Positions 34,695-41,998 of a stretch of DNA of 64,000 nt are shown here, in pieces (within the stretch, counting starts at the first letter, position 1; each line of letters starts with the position of its first letter). The DNA comes from Mycobacterium sp. UM_CSW (GTDB lineage: Bacteria; Actinomycetota; Actinomycetes; Mycobacteriales; Mycobacteriaceae), in contig NZ_AUWQ01000074.1 in NCBI RefSeq assembly GCF_000455205.1, forward strand, positions 52,669 through 116,668, in the 5' to 3' direction. Under the pieces are notes generated by a model. It was not told where the DNA came from, did not search any database, and saw nothing but the letters and a program-made list of their open reading frames with translations. The translations under genes were made by a program, and so were the position numbers.

Positions 34695-35932
34695 CAGCCC
34701 AGCAACCGCTCGGCGCGGCGATGCCGAGCGTTTTCGACGCCGATTTGCCGGTGCTTGACTACGACATCACCGACACACCTCAAGAGATCTACCCACAGTT
34801 TCGCGCCGCCCAGCAGATCGCACCGATCGCGTTGGGGCCCGTGGGACCCGAAGTGCTGTCCTACGAACTCGCCAGAACTGTGCTGGGTGACCCGCGATTC
34901 GGGATTCCCCCGGGCATTCACCTCACCGCGCATGGCGTGACGTCAGGTGAACTGTGGGACCGGGTCGTCCGCAGCATCCTCTGTATGGAAGGCGCCGAAC
35001 ACCGTCGGTTGCGCGGGCTCGTGTCGAGGGCCTTCACGCCGCGGGCAACCGCGAGGATGGACGATACGATCCACGCCGTCATCAACGAACTCGCCGACGC
35101 CGTTGTCGCCGAAGGGAGTTGCGAGTTCGTCGAGGAGATCGCACGACCGTACCCCATCCCCGTCATCTGTGCCCTGCTGGGAGCGCCGCGGCAAGACTGG
35201 CAGCTGTTCTCAAAGTGGGCAGAGGACGTCTTCAAGATCGTCAGCTTCGACTGCAATCTTGCCGAGGAGGAGCCCAAGGTCCTCAGGGCCTGGGATGCTT
35301 TCGACGAGTACATCGACGGGATGATCGCCGATCGCCGCAAGGCACTGACCGACGACTTACTGTCCGAACTCATACGGGCCGAAGACCGCGGCGACCGGCT
35401 CGACGCCGGCGAGGTCCGCATGCTCGCGTTCAGCATTCTGGTCGCCGGGACCGACACCACACGTACGCAATTGGCAGCCTCGATGGAAGTCCTTTGCGAA
35501 CATCCCGAGCAGTGGGCTCTCCTTCGCGACCGTCCCGAGCTCGGTATGAAAGCCGTGGAAGAAACCATGCGGCACTCGCCGTCGATGTGCAGCACCCTGC
35601 GCAGCGTCACTGACGACGTCACGGTCGGTGACTACACCTTCCCGGCCGGCACCTTCATCATCGTGAACACCTATGCCGCCAACCGTGATCCGTCGATCTA
35701 CGAAGACCCCACCCGCTTCGACATCACTCGCGACGACCCACCGCCCATCCTCACCTTCGGCGGTGGCGCGCACTACTGCCTCGGCGCCAACCTTGCCAGG
35801 CGAGAACTCTCCGAGGCGCTCAAGATCCTTTCCCATCGCCTGCCGCATCCACGGAGCATCGAAAATCCGCCGTGGCGGCCACTTCTCGGCATGAGTGGGC
35901 CCACGCGCCTACCACTCGAGTTCGATACCTGA
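34691..35932 (+). CDS. Cytochrome P450, last gene of the membrane-complex operon
   Basis: A 413-residue P450 with I-helix AGTDTT, ExxR in EETMRHS and heme loop FGGGAHYCLG. The conserved acid-alcohol pair needed for oxygen activation is present. The GTG start overlaps the VOC stop, so it is coupled to the operon. The 3' end overlaps the convergent small membrane-protein gene by 24 bp. It is not closely related to the other four P450s in the window as judged by its motifs. Confidence 0.9.
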   Translation: MTAQQPLGAAMPSVFDADLPVLDYDITDTPQEIYPQFRAAQQIAPIALGPVGPEVLSYELARTVLGDPRFGIPPGIHLTAHGVTSGELWDRVVRSILCMEGAEHRRLRGLVSRAFTPRATARMDDTIHAVINELADAVVAEGSCEFVEEIARPYPIPVICALLGAPRQDWQLFSKWAEDVFKIVSFDCNLAEEEPKVLRAWDAFDEYIDGMIADRRKALTDDLLSELIRAEDRGDRLDAGEVRMLAFSILVAGTDTTRTQLAASMEVLCEHPEQWALLRDRPELGMKAVEETMRHSPSMCSTLRSVTDDVTVGDYTFPAGTFIIVNTYAANRDPSIYEDPTRFDITRDDPPPILTFGGGAHYCLGANLARRELSEALKILSHRLPHPRSIENPPWRPLLGMSGPTRLPLEFDT

Positions 35933-36226
35933 TCCGCCGCGTCGCACGACGCGCTGCCGGTACAGCAGGCTCGCGTTGAAATAGGTCAGGTAGACAACTG
36001 TGGCGGCCACGGCGGCTCGACGAGTGCGAGAATTGAAAAGCGCTAAGCCCAGGCCCGCTTCGATGCTGCCGTTGATGAGCACGTGGGCCCGAATGCGGTC
36101 CTTGAAGGCCATCCGATTCACCGATTCGAACGCACTCGGGCACAGAAGGTGCGCGATACCGGACGCCATGAGTCCCAGTCCCCCTAGCAATGCCCATCTT
36201 TCGGATCGTGTGCGTCCAGGCTTCAT
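35909..36226 (-). CDS. Small four-helix membrane protein (DoxX-like), copy a
   Basis: A 105-residue protein with hydrophobic segments LLGGLGLMASGIAHLL, HVLINGSIEAGLGLALF and AAVAATVVYLTYFNASLL. It resembles the 102-residue protein at 41682 along its length: GIAHLLCPSAFESVNRMAF versus GVAHFLVPRIFDPFNRLGF, and NGSIEAGLGL versus NGAIETALGV. Both are paired with closely related P450s. The ATG at 36226 overlaps the P450 stop (ATGA). DoxX-like proteins are poorly understood; a membrane anchor or partner for the P450 is one possibility. Confidence 0.75.
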   Translation of the reverse strand: MKPGRTRSERWALLGGLGLMASGIAHLLCPSAFESVNRMAFKDRIRAHVLINGSIEAGLGLALFNSRTRRAAVAATVVYLTYFNASLLYRQRVVRRGGSGIELEW

Positions 36227-37626
36227 GGGGTCGACCTCTCGTGGAGAACGACGGGAAGGTGGATGGGGCCACGCAGCGAGCTGTTGGTGGACCACGTTGT
36301 CCGTCCGGTGAGCGAAATTCGGGACACGCGGTTGACCAGTTCACGGAGAACGGCTTGTGCCTCCATCCGTGCCAGCGGCGCTCCCAGACACAGGTGTGGA
36401 CCGTACCCAAAGCCGACGTGGGTGCGTGGATTTCGGTCCGCGCGGAAGGTGTTTGGGTCGTCGAAGGCAAGAGGATCACGGTTGGCCGCTCCAAATGACA
36501 TCAGCACGCGTGAACCCGATGGGATGGTGATATCGCCTACTTGATAGTCGGCACGAGTGTATCGGTAGAGGTTTTGAATGGGGCTGGTGTAGCGCACGTG
36601 TTCTTCGATGGCCTGAGGGATGAGGTCGGGGTCGGCGCGGATCATGTCGTATTGATCGGGGTGGTGAGCGTAGGTGTGGAGCATCCCCCCGAGAAGGTTG
36701 GTTGTGGTCTCATTGCCGGCGATCAAAAGCAAGATTGCGATGTAGAACAACTGGTTGTCGGTCATCGCACCATCGGCGCTGTGCGCCAACAGGCGGCCGA
36801 GGACGGTGTCCGATCCCTTAAGGTGCCCCTCCGCCAGATGTTTCAAGAAATAGCGGCGCAGCGCTACTGCGGCGCGCATCGACCGGGCCATACTCGCAAC
36901 GCCTTTCACCGAAGGGGTGAAGTTGATGATTTGGGTGGCTTCGTCTGACCACCGGCGGAAGTCGGCGATGTCGCTCTCGGGGACGCCGAGGATGGCGGCG
37001 ATGACGCGAAGAGGCATCGGGATTGTCAGCCGCTGCACGGCATCGCAGTCACCAGCAGCGATCATGTCATCGACGAGTTCGGCGGCAAGCCCATCGATGA
37101 TGCTGCGCCAACTCTCCAGTGCACCCTTGGTAAATGCCGGCTGGACTTGTTTGCGCAGGCGGCTGTGCTGTTCTCCGTCGGTGACCACCACAAGATCGGC
37201 GACCATCCGTACTCGGGTCACTCCATGGCTGCTGGTCACCTGATCTGTGTCGCGTAGGGCTGCGCGGACATCGTCGAGCCTGTGCAGAATCCATGTGGCA
37301 CGCCGGGGGTTGTAGTGAACACGTCCGCTGCGGTGCAGGGCGTCGTAGGCAGCGTGGGGCTGCGCCGCGACGGCCGGGTCCAACGGGTCATAGTCGGTAT
37401 TGATCGCACCCGTCCACCCCGTGTAGCCACGACTGCGCGTGCGGATCGCCGCGGCGACGTTTAATCGCCCCGCTGCAATGATCGGCGACAACAATGCGAC
37501 GGAACCGTCAGCGGCCTTTCCGAGCTTCAAGATGAGCGCACCTTTCCCGACAGCAGTGGTCTTAGAGTCAGTCCCGGCCGCTAGGCGGTCAATACCTGGC
37601 AGCGAAGTTGAGAAGGCCCCATGCAC
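36223..37626 (-). CDS. Cytochrome P450, paired with DoxX-like protein (copy a)
   Basis: A P450 of up to 467 residues with I-helix AGNETTTN, ExxR in EEHVRYT and heme loop FGYGPHLCLG. It is a close paralogue of the P450 at 41999 over the whole catalytic part (shared segments include GWTGAINTDYDP and HRSGRVHYNPRRAT). The start is uncertain: the GTG at 37626 lacks a good ribosome-binding site and gives about 27 more residues before the shared region than the paralogue has. A TTG inside that stretch is an alternative. Coupled to the downstream DoxX-like gene. Confidence 0.87.
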   Translation of the reverse strand: MHGAFSTSLPGIDRLAAGTDSKTTAVGKGALILKLGKAADGSVALLSPIIAAGRLNVAAAIRTRSRGYTGWTGAINTDYDPLDPAVAAQPHAAYDALHRSGRVHYNPRRATWILHRLDDVRAALRDTDQVTSSHGVTRVRMVADLVVVTDGEQHSRLRKQVQPAFTKGALESWRSIIDGLAAELVDDMIAAGDCDAVQRLTIPMPLRVIAAILGVPESDIADFRRWSDEATQIINFTPSVKGVASMARSMRAAVALRRYFLKHLAEGHLKGSDTVLGRLLAHSADGAMTDNQLFYIAILLLIAGNETTTNLLGGMLHTYAHHPDQYDMIRADPDLIPQAIEEHVRYTSPIQNLYRYTRADYQVGDITIPSGSRVLMSFGAANRDPLAFDDPNTFRADRNPRTHVGFGYGPHLCLGAPLARMEAQAVLRELVNRVSRISLTGRTTWSTNSSLRGPIHLPVVLHERSTP

Positions 37627-37784
37627 GGCTGAGAAGCACTTCTGTCCGCAAAATCACCAGGAGCTGCGCATGCCGATAAGACATCGAGCCCAATCTGTCT
37701 CGCGGTGATAGAACGGATTTGTGGTCTACCGATGCTTGGAGGGGAAGGAGGGACTCGATGGTGCGTCAGGCCGATGCGTCTGAG

Positions 37785-38984
37785 TTAGATGAACGCGGGC
37801 ATCGATTCCCAGCCTCGGACAGCCGACGCCGATGACAAGTGTGCGTTCTGGGTGTCGATATCCCACTCGGGGAAGCGCTTGAAGATTTCCTCGAGCGCGA
37901 TTCGTGCCTCCAGCCTGGCGAGTGCCGCTCCGAGGCAGAAGTGGGCTCCTACGCTGAATGCCAGGTGCTGACGGGGCTGGCGATGGATGTCGAATCGGTC
38001 TCCGTCAGGCGGGAATTGGCGGTGGTCGCGGCAAGCCGACGCGATCAGCGGCATCATGACGCTGCCTTCGGGCACTGTGTGGCCGTACCACTCGGTATCA
38101 CGGGTGACGTAGCGGGCGAGGTGCGGTACGGGAGGTTCGTAGCGCAGCAGTTCCTCGATCGCCTGTGGTATCAACCGATGATTGACCGCGATCTCGCGCC
38201 GCTGGTCGGGATGGTCGGCGAGAACTTTTCCGGCCCAGCCAAGGAGTCGGGTGGTGGTCTCGTTGCCCGCCGAGGCGACGAGTCCTATGTAAAGCAGGAT
38301 TTCGTCGCGGGTCAGGGTTCGGCGGACTCCTGTCTCGTCGTCGAATTCGACGTTGAGGAGTTCAGTGGTGATGTCGTCGGAGGGGTGTTCGGCGCGCCAG
38401 TCGAGATAGGCGGCGAACACCTCGTCGTACTGGACGCCTTCCGAGGCCAGGGTCATGGGTTGGCCGGCCTCGGTGAGCAACGCGGCATTCGAACGTTCCC
38501 GGACTTGTTCTTGGTGGTCTTCGGGAATGCCGACCAGCATTCCGATGACTCTCATCGGCATCTGAGCGCCGAGATCGCCAATGAAATCGAAACGTCCAGT
38601 GCCGACGACAGGGTCGAGACATTGTGCACAAAACGCGCGAATCTTGTCCTCGAGGTCAGCGATCTTGCGGGGGGTGAAAATCCGCGCGAGCAATTTACGG
38701 TGGATGTCATGAACCGGTGGGTCTTCGAAAACGATGATGCCGGGCGGTATCTCGATGTTGGCCTTGATCACTTCGAGGATCATTCCGCGGGCTGAACTGA
38801 ACGTGCCGGTGTCGACCAGCGCACGACTCACGTCCTGGAAACGACTGAGCGCATAGAAATCGTATTGCTCGTTGTAGTACAGCGGCGACTCCTCGCGCAG
38901 CCGCCGGAACACTGGGTAGGGATCGGCCAGAAGTTCCACATCGTAGGGGTCGTACCGAATGTCGTTGACCTCAGTTACGGTCAT
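37785..38984 (-). CDS. Cytochrome P450
   Basis: A 399-residue P450 with I-helix SAGNETTTR, ExxR in EELLRYEP and heme loop FSVGAHFCLG. AGGAGG precedes the ATG at 38984, so the earlier in-frame start at 39059 is rejected. It is upstream of the copy-a P450 on the same strand with a 158-bp gap, and divergent from a TetR gene whose start region carries a strong palindrome. The short I-helix motif and DIHRKLLARIFTPRKIADLE segment resemble steroid- or terpene-acting mycobacterial P450s, but the substrate is unknown. Confidence 0.9.
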   Translation of the reverse strand: MTVTEVNDIRYDPYDVELLADPYPVFRRLREESPLYYNEQYDFYALSRFQDVSRALVDTGTFSSARGMILEVIKANIEIPPGIIVFEDPPVHDIHRKLLARIFTPRKIADLEDKIRAFCAQCLDPVVGTGRFDFIGDLGAQMPMRVIGMLVGIPEDHQEQVRERSNAALLTEAGQPMTLASEGVQYDEVFAAYLDWRAEHPSDDITTELLNVEFDDETGVRRTLTRDEILLYIGLVASAGNETTTRLLGWAGKVLADHPDQRREIAVNHRLIPQAIEELLRYEPPVPHLARYVTRDTEWYGHTVPEGSVMMPLIASACRDHRQFPPDGDRFDIHRQPRQHLAFSVGAHFCLGAALARLEARIALEEIFKRFPEWDIDTQNAHLSSASAVRGWESMPAFI

Positions 38985-39159
38985 GGCCCGTCCTCCTGGT
39001 GCAGTGGAACCTGCCGCGATCCCTCGATGTATCACAGCAGACCTAGCGCCAACTGACAAGACAATTCGGAGCTGAATGTCGCGTCATCGTGGACTGTTGC
39101 GGATTCGGGCGGTGTGGTGACGAGGAACTCCTGGGCGGAAGTCACCTACTTCTCATAAG

Positions 39160-39173
39160 ATTTCGTACGAAAT
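39160..39173. promoter_or_regulatory. Perfect palindrome overlapping the TetR start codon
   Basis: ATTTCGTACGAAAT is a perfect 14-bp palindrome that includes the first two bases of the ATG at 39172. A TetR dimer bound here would block its own transcription or translation, and the site lies in the 187-bp region shared with the divergent P450. If transcription were leaderless, the operator would cover the transcription start. Confidence 0.6.
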
Positions 39174-39966
39174 GACACGTGTGAAACGACAAGATACCGT
39201 TGACCCCGGCCCCAGTTCGCAATACGGTTATCTGCAGGTTGTCGCGTCAAACCGAACTGGAGCACAACGGTGGGCCTTGCCCTTGCGTAGCCATGGATGG
39301 TCGGGCCACACGCCGGCCTCCGATGAGGAAGCCGTCAACAGGATTCTGGACGCGGTTGACTCCTTGATTGCCGAAGGCGGATCGGCCATCCGCATCAGCG
39401 ACGTGGCCCGCGTTCTGGGAGTAAGCCGGCAGACCATCTACCGTTACTTTCCTGGGGCTGAAGCGCTTCTGGTCGGAAGCCAGATGCGTTCGGCTAACGG
39501 CTTTCTCGATCGTTTAGCCGATCACCTGCGTGGGTGGACAAATCCGGGGGCTGCCGTCGTCGAGGGCGTAGCATTCGCGGCCGAGGAGTTCGCCGACGAC
39601 CCGCTGATGGCGCGCGTCCTAGACGCACGGTTACCGGGCGGCACGTCGGCCTCGTTCACCGCCGGTGCGGCATTTGGTCTCGGACGAGAAATGTTCCGAC
39701 GATATGACGTCGACTGGGCCGCCCACGGCTTCGACCACGCCGCGATCGACGACCTCATCGAACTCGCTGTACGCACACTCCAGTCGATTCTGCTCGATCC
39801 TCCCGAGCGGCCACTCAACCCAGTGGCACTCCGCAGGCTCGTGAGCAGATGGCTTGGACCGGCCGTCCTCTACCACCAGCTGACCCGCGACATCGATGCA
39901 CTAACCGCTCTCACGCATGCCAGCCAACCGGCTTCCAGCGCTCGCGGATCAGTCAAATTGGCGTGA
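39172..39966 (+). CDS. TetR family regulator
   Basis: A TetR protein of up to 264 residues. A roughly 45-residue N-terminal extension precedes the helix-turn-helix (NRILDAVDSLIAEGG and VLGVSRQTIYRYFPGAEALL). The ALPLRSHGWSGHTPASDEEA segment just before the domain is common in mycobacterial TetR proteins, so the true start may lie downstream; the GTG at 39181 is one option. It is divergent from a P450 with a palindrome at its start codon, and likely represses that P450 and itself. Confidence 0.85.
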   Translation: MTRVKRQDTVDPGPSSQYGYLQVVASNRTGAQRWALPLRSHGWSGHTPASDEEAVNRILDAVDSLIAEGGSAIRISDVARVLGVSRQTIYRYFPGAEALLVGSQMRSANGFLDRLADHLRGWTNPGAAVVEGVAFAAEEFADDPLMARVLDARLPGGTSASFTAGAAFGLGREMFRRYDVDWAAHGFDHAAIDDLIELAVRTLQSILLDPPERPLNPVALRRLVSRWLGPAVLYHQLTRDIDALTALTHASQPASSARGSVKLA

Positions 39967-40075
39967 CCAGAGCGCATCCGGCGACCTGGAGCTACCAACC
40001 CCCGACCAGCAGTTCGCTGCGCGGCCCGACGCGCCTTCCCGGGTGCGCCTCCACACCTAGTGAGGTGCCAGAAGC

Positions 40076-40672
40076 TCACTTGTGCGGCGAGATGCCACGC
40101 ATCAGCGTGTCGATCAGTCCGTAGTAGCGCTCGGTGGTTTCCTGCGCTGAGGTCGTAACGCTGAGCATGCGGTATAGCGTGGCTCCGATTAGTGCGTCGG
40201 TGGCAGCTTCGACGTCGGCATCTCCCCGAATTTGGCCCATCGAGATTCCGACGCGTAACCGGCGTGACACTGCATCATGGAAACGGCTGGTGAGTTGGCG
40301 GTATAACGTGTCGCGGTCGCTCGGGTTTTCGGCGGCGGCGGCGGCGAGAGCGCGGACGAGTGCGACATTCTCGGCAGCCGAACCGATTTCGGCGTACGCG
40401 CGCATCCAAGTTCTCAAGTCCTCGACCGTGTCTCCGGTATCCGGAAGCGTGAAATCGGTCTGGTCGTAGGCTCGCATGACCGCCTCGGCCACCAGGGGGC
40501 CTTTAGACGGCCACCGCCGATACACCGTTTGGGTAGCCACGCCGGCGACCGCGGCGACCTTGTCCATCGAGACTCCGCTGTAGCCCGCTTCGACGAGCAG
40601 CGACCGGGTGGCTTCCAGGATCGCCTCGTGCACAGCCGCGCTCCGCGGTCGTCCCCGCCGAGATTGGCTCAC
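40076..40672 (-). CDS. TetR family regulator
   Basis: A 198-residue regulator with SRRGRPRSAAVHEAILEAT at the start and the recognition helix region GVATQTVYRRWPSKGPLVAEAV. The C-terminal domain (TERYYGLIDTLMRGISPHK) is of the common TetR_C type. GTG start. It is divergent from the SDR-DoxX-P450 operon with an inverted repeat between them, and convergent with the preceding TetR gene across 109 bp, where a weak hairpin (CACCT-AGTG-AGGTG, 40054-40067) could help terminate both. Confidence 0.88.
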   Translation of the reverse strand: MSQSRRGRPRSAAVHEAILEATRSLLVEAGYSGVSMDKVAAVAGVATQTVYRRWPSKGPLVAEAVMRAYDQTDFTLPDTGDTVEDLRTWMRAYAEIGSAAENVALVRALAAAAAENPSDRDTLYRQLTSRFHDAVSRRLRVGISMGQIRGDADVEAATDALIGATLYRMLSVTTSAQETTERYYGLIDTLMRGISPHK

Positions 40673-40735
40673 ACACAGAACCTAGAGCAATTGCCCGACG
40701 TCGCGTCTAGGCAACGGCGCCACGATGTGTCACGA

Positions 40736-40759
40736 TTAACGAGAAAATTTATCTCGTAA
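40736..40759. promoter_or_regulatory. Inverted-repeat operator between TetR and SDR-P450 operon
   Basis: TTAACGAGA and TCTCGTAA form an inverted repeat around a 7-nt A/T spacer, within an A/T-rich patch. The site lies 64 bp upstream of the TetR start and about 50 bp upstream of the SDR start, where a divergent autoregulated TetR operator is expected. Confidence 0.6.
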
Positions 40760-40810
40760 TTGTTACTGATCGTCGCCGACGGGCGTGCGTCTGGTCGTGA
40801 AGGTGGATAC

Positions 40811-41656
40811 ATGCGCGAGCTGTGCGTCGTCACCGGAGGCGCGGGTGGCATGGGACTGGCCGCGGCCAAGATCGTCGGGCAAGAGCGGCTGGTCGTCATC
40901 AGCGATGTCAGCCCCGGCCGCCTACAAGCCGCGTCAGCCGAATTACAGAGCCTCGACATCGAGTGCGTCGCAGTCAACTGCGACGTCACGGACCGCTCGT
41001 CGGTCGCCGAGTTGATCGCCACCGCACGGTCGCTGGGCTCGGTGACCTCGGTGATCCACACGGCCGGCGTCAGCCCGAGGATGGGCGATGCCGAATACAT
41101 TCTGCGGATCAACGCACTGGGCACGGTCCACGTCAACGAGGCCTTTCTTCCCTTGGCGTCTGAGGGGTTCGCGATCGTCAACGTCGCGTCCATGGCCACG
41201 CACGTGTTCCCTCGGTTGTTCATCCCCAAGCGACGGTTCAAGGACGCTCTGCGCAACGAGGACCGCTTCATGGCCAAGATGACCGCCGTCTGCAAAAGAG
41301 TGCCAGCCGGGATCCGCCCCGGTCTGGCGTACTCCATCAGCAAGAACTTTGTGACGTGGTACAGCGCCTCTCAGGCGGGCCGATTCGGCAGCCGCGGTGC
41401 CCGCATCGTCTCGGTATCTCCGGGCAGCATCGACACCGAGATGGGCAGGTTGGAGGAGCAAGCCGGATCAGGCGCGATGGTGAAACTGGCCGCCTTGAAG
41501 CGTTTTGGAAAGCCCGAGGAGGTCGCCGAGGTGCTGGCTTTCTGCGCTTCGACGAAGGCCGGTTACCTCACCGGTGTGGACATCGCTTGCGACGGCGGCG
41601 TTCTCGCGGCGTTCACGCTCAAAAACATGATTCCGCTAGCTACCCGCACCACGTAG
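40811..41656 (+). CDS. Short-chain dehydrogenase/reductase
   Basis: A 281-residue SDR with cofactor motif TGGAGGMGLAAA, CDVTDRSSV, NVASMATHV with a long insertion (RLFIPKRRFKDALRNEDRFMAKM) and catalytic YSISKNF. The C-terminal TGVDIACDGGVLA is family-typical. The insertion before the catalytic Tyr is larger than in classical SDRs and may form a lid for a bulky substrate. The ATG at 40811 is supported by AGGTGG; an earlier in-frame start at 40760 adds an unconvincing leader. It is the first of three genes with the DoxX-like protein and a P450. Confidence 0.88.
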   Translation: MRELCVVTGGAGGMGLAAAKIVGQERLVVISDVSPGRLQAASAELQSLDIECVAVNCDVTDRSSVAELIATARSLGSVTSVIHTAGVSPRMGDAEYILRINALGTVHVNEAFLPLASEGFAIVNVASMATHVFPRLFIPKRRFKDALRNEDRFMAKMTAVCKRVPAGIRPGLAYSISKNFVTWYSASQAGRFGSRGARIVSVSPGSIDTEMGRLEEQAGSGAMVKLAALKRFGKPEEVAEVLAFCASTKAGYLTGVDIACDGGVLAAFTLKNMIPLATRTT

Positions 41657-41681
41657 CCCCGCAGAGAAGGACGATATTGCC

Positions 41682-41990
41682 ATGGCGGACATCGACGCTC
41701 GCAGCGCACGCACACGTCGGGCGCTCGGCCTCCTGGCCGGCCTGATCGGAGTGGCGCACTTCCTGGTTCCGCGGATCTTCGATCCGTTCAATCGCCTTGG
41801 TTTCCCCAATCACGCTCGCACTTTCACCTACGTCAACGGCGCGATCGAAACGGCGCTCGGCGTCCTCATGCTGCGCGCAGACACGCGTCGACCAACGGCC
41901 CTCTTGTCCGCTTGCTACATCAGCTACTTGACGATCAGCATCCTTCGCACCCAACTTCGCACGCGACGCGGCGACGGTCGCCCAGAATAG
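41682..41990 (+). CDS. Small four-helix membrane protein (DoxX-like), copy b
   Basis: A 102-residue paralogue of the protein at 35909, with helices ALGLLAGLIGVAHFL, GAIETALGVLML and ALLSACYISYLTISIL. It lies 25 bp after the SDR gene and 8 bp before the P450 gene. In copy a the order is P450 then DoxX-like; here it is DoxX-like then P450, so the pair is conserved but rearranged. The function is unknown. Confidence 0.75.
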   Translation: MADIDARSARTRRALGLLAGLIGVAHFLVPRIFDPFNRLGFPNHARTFTYVNGAIETALGVLMLRADTRRPTALLSACYISYLTISILRTQLRTRRGDGRPE

Positions 41991-41998
41991 GAACAACA

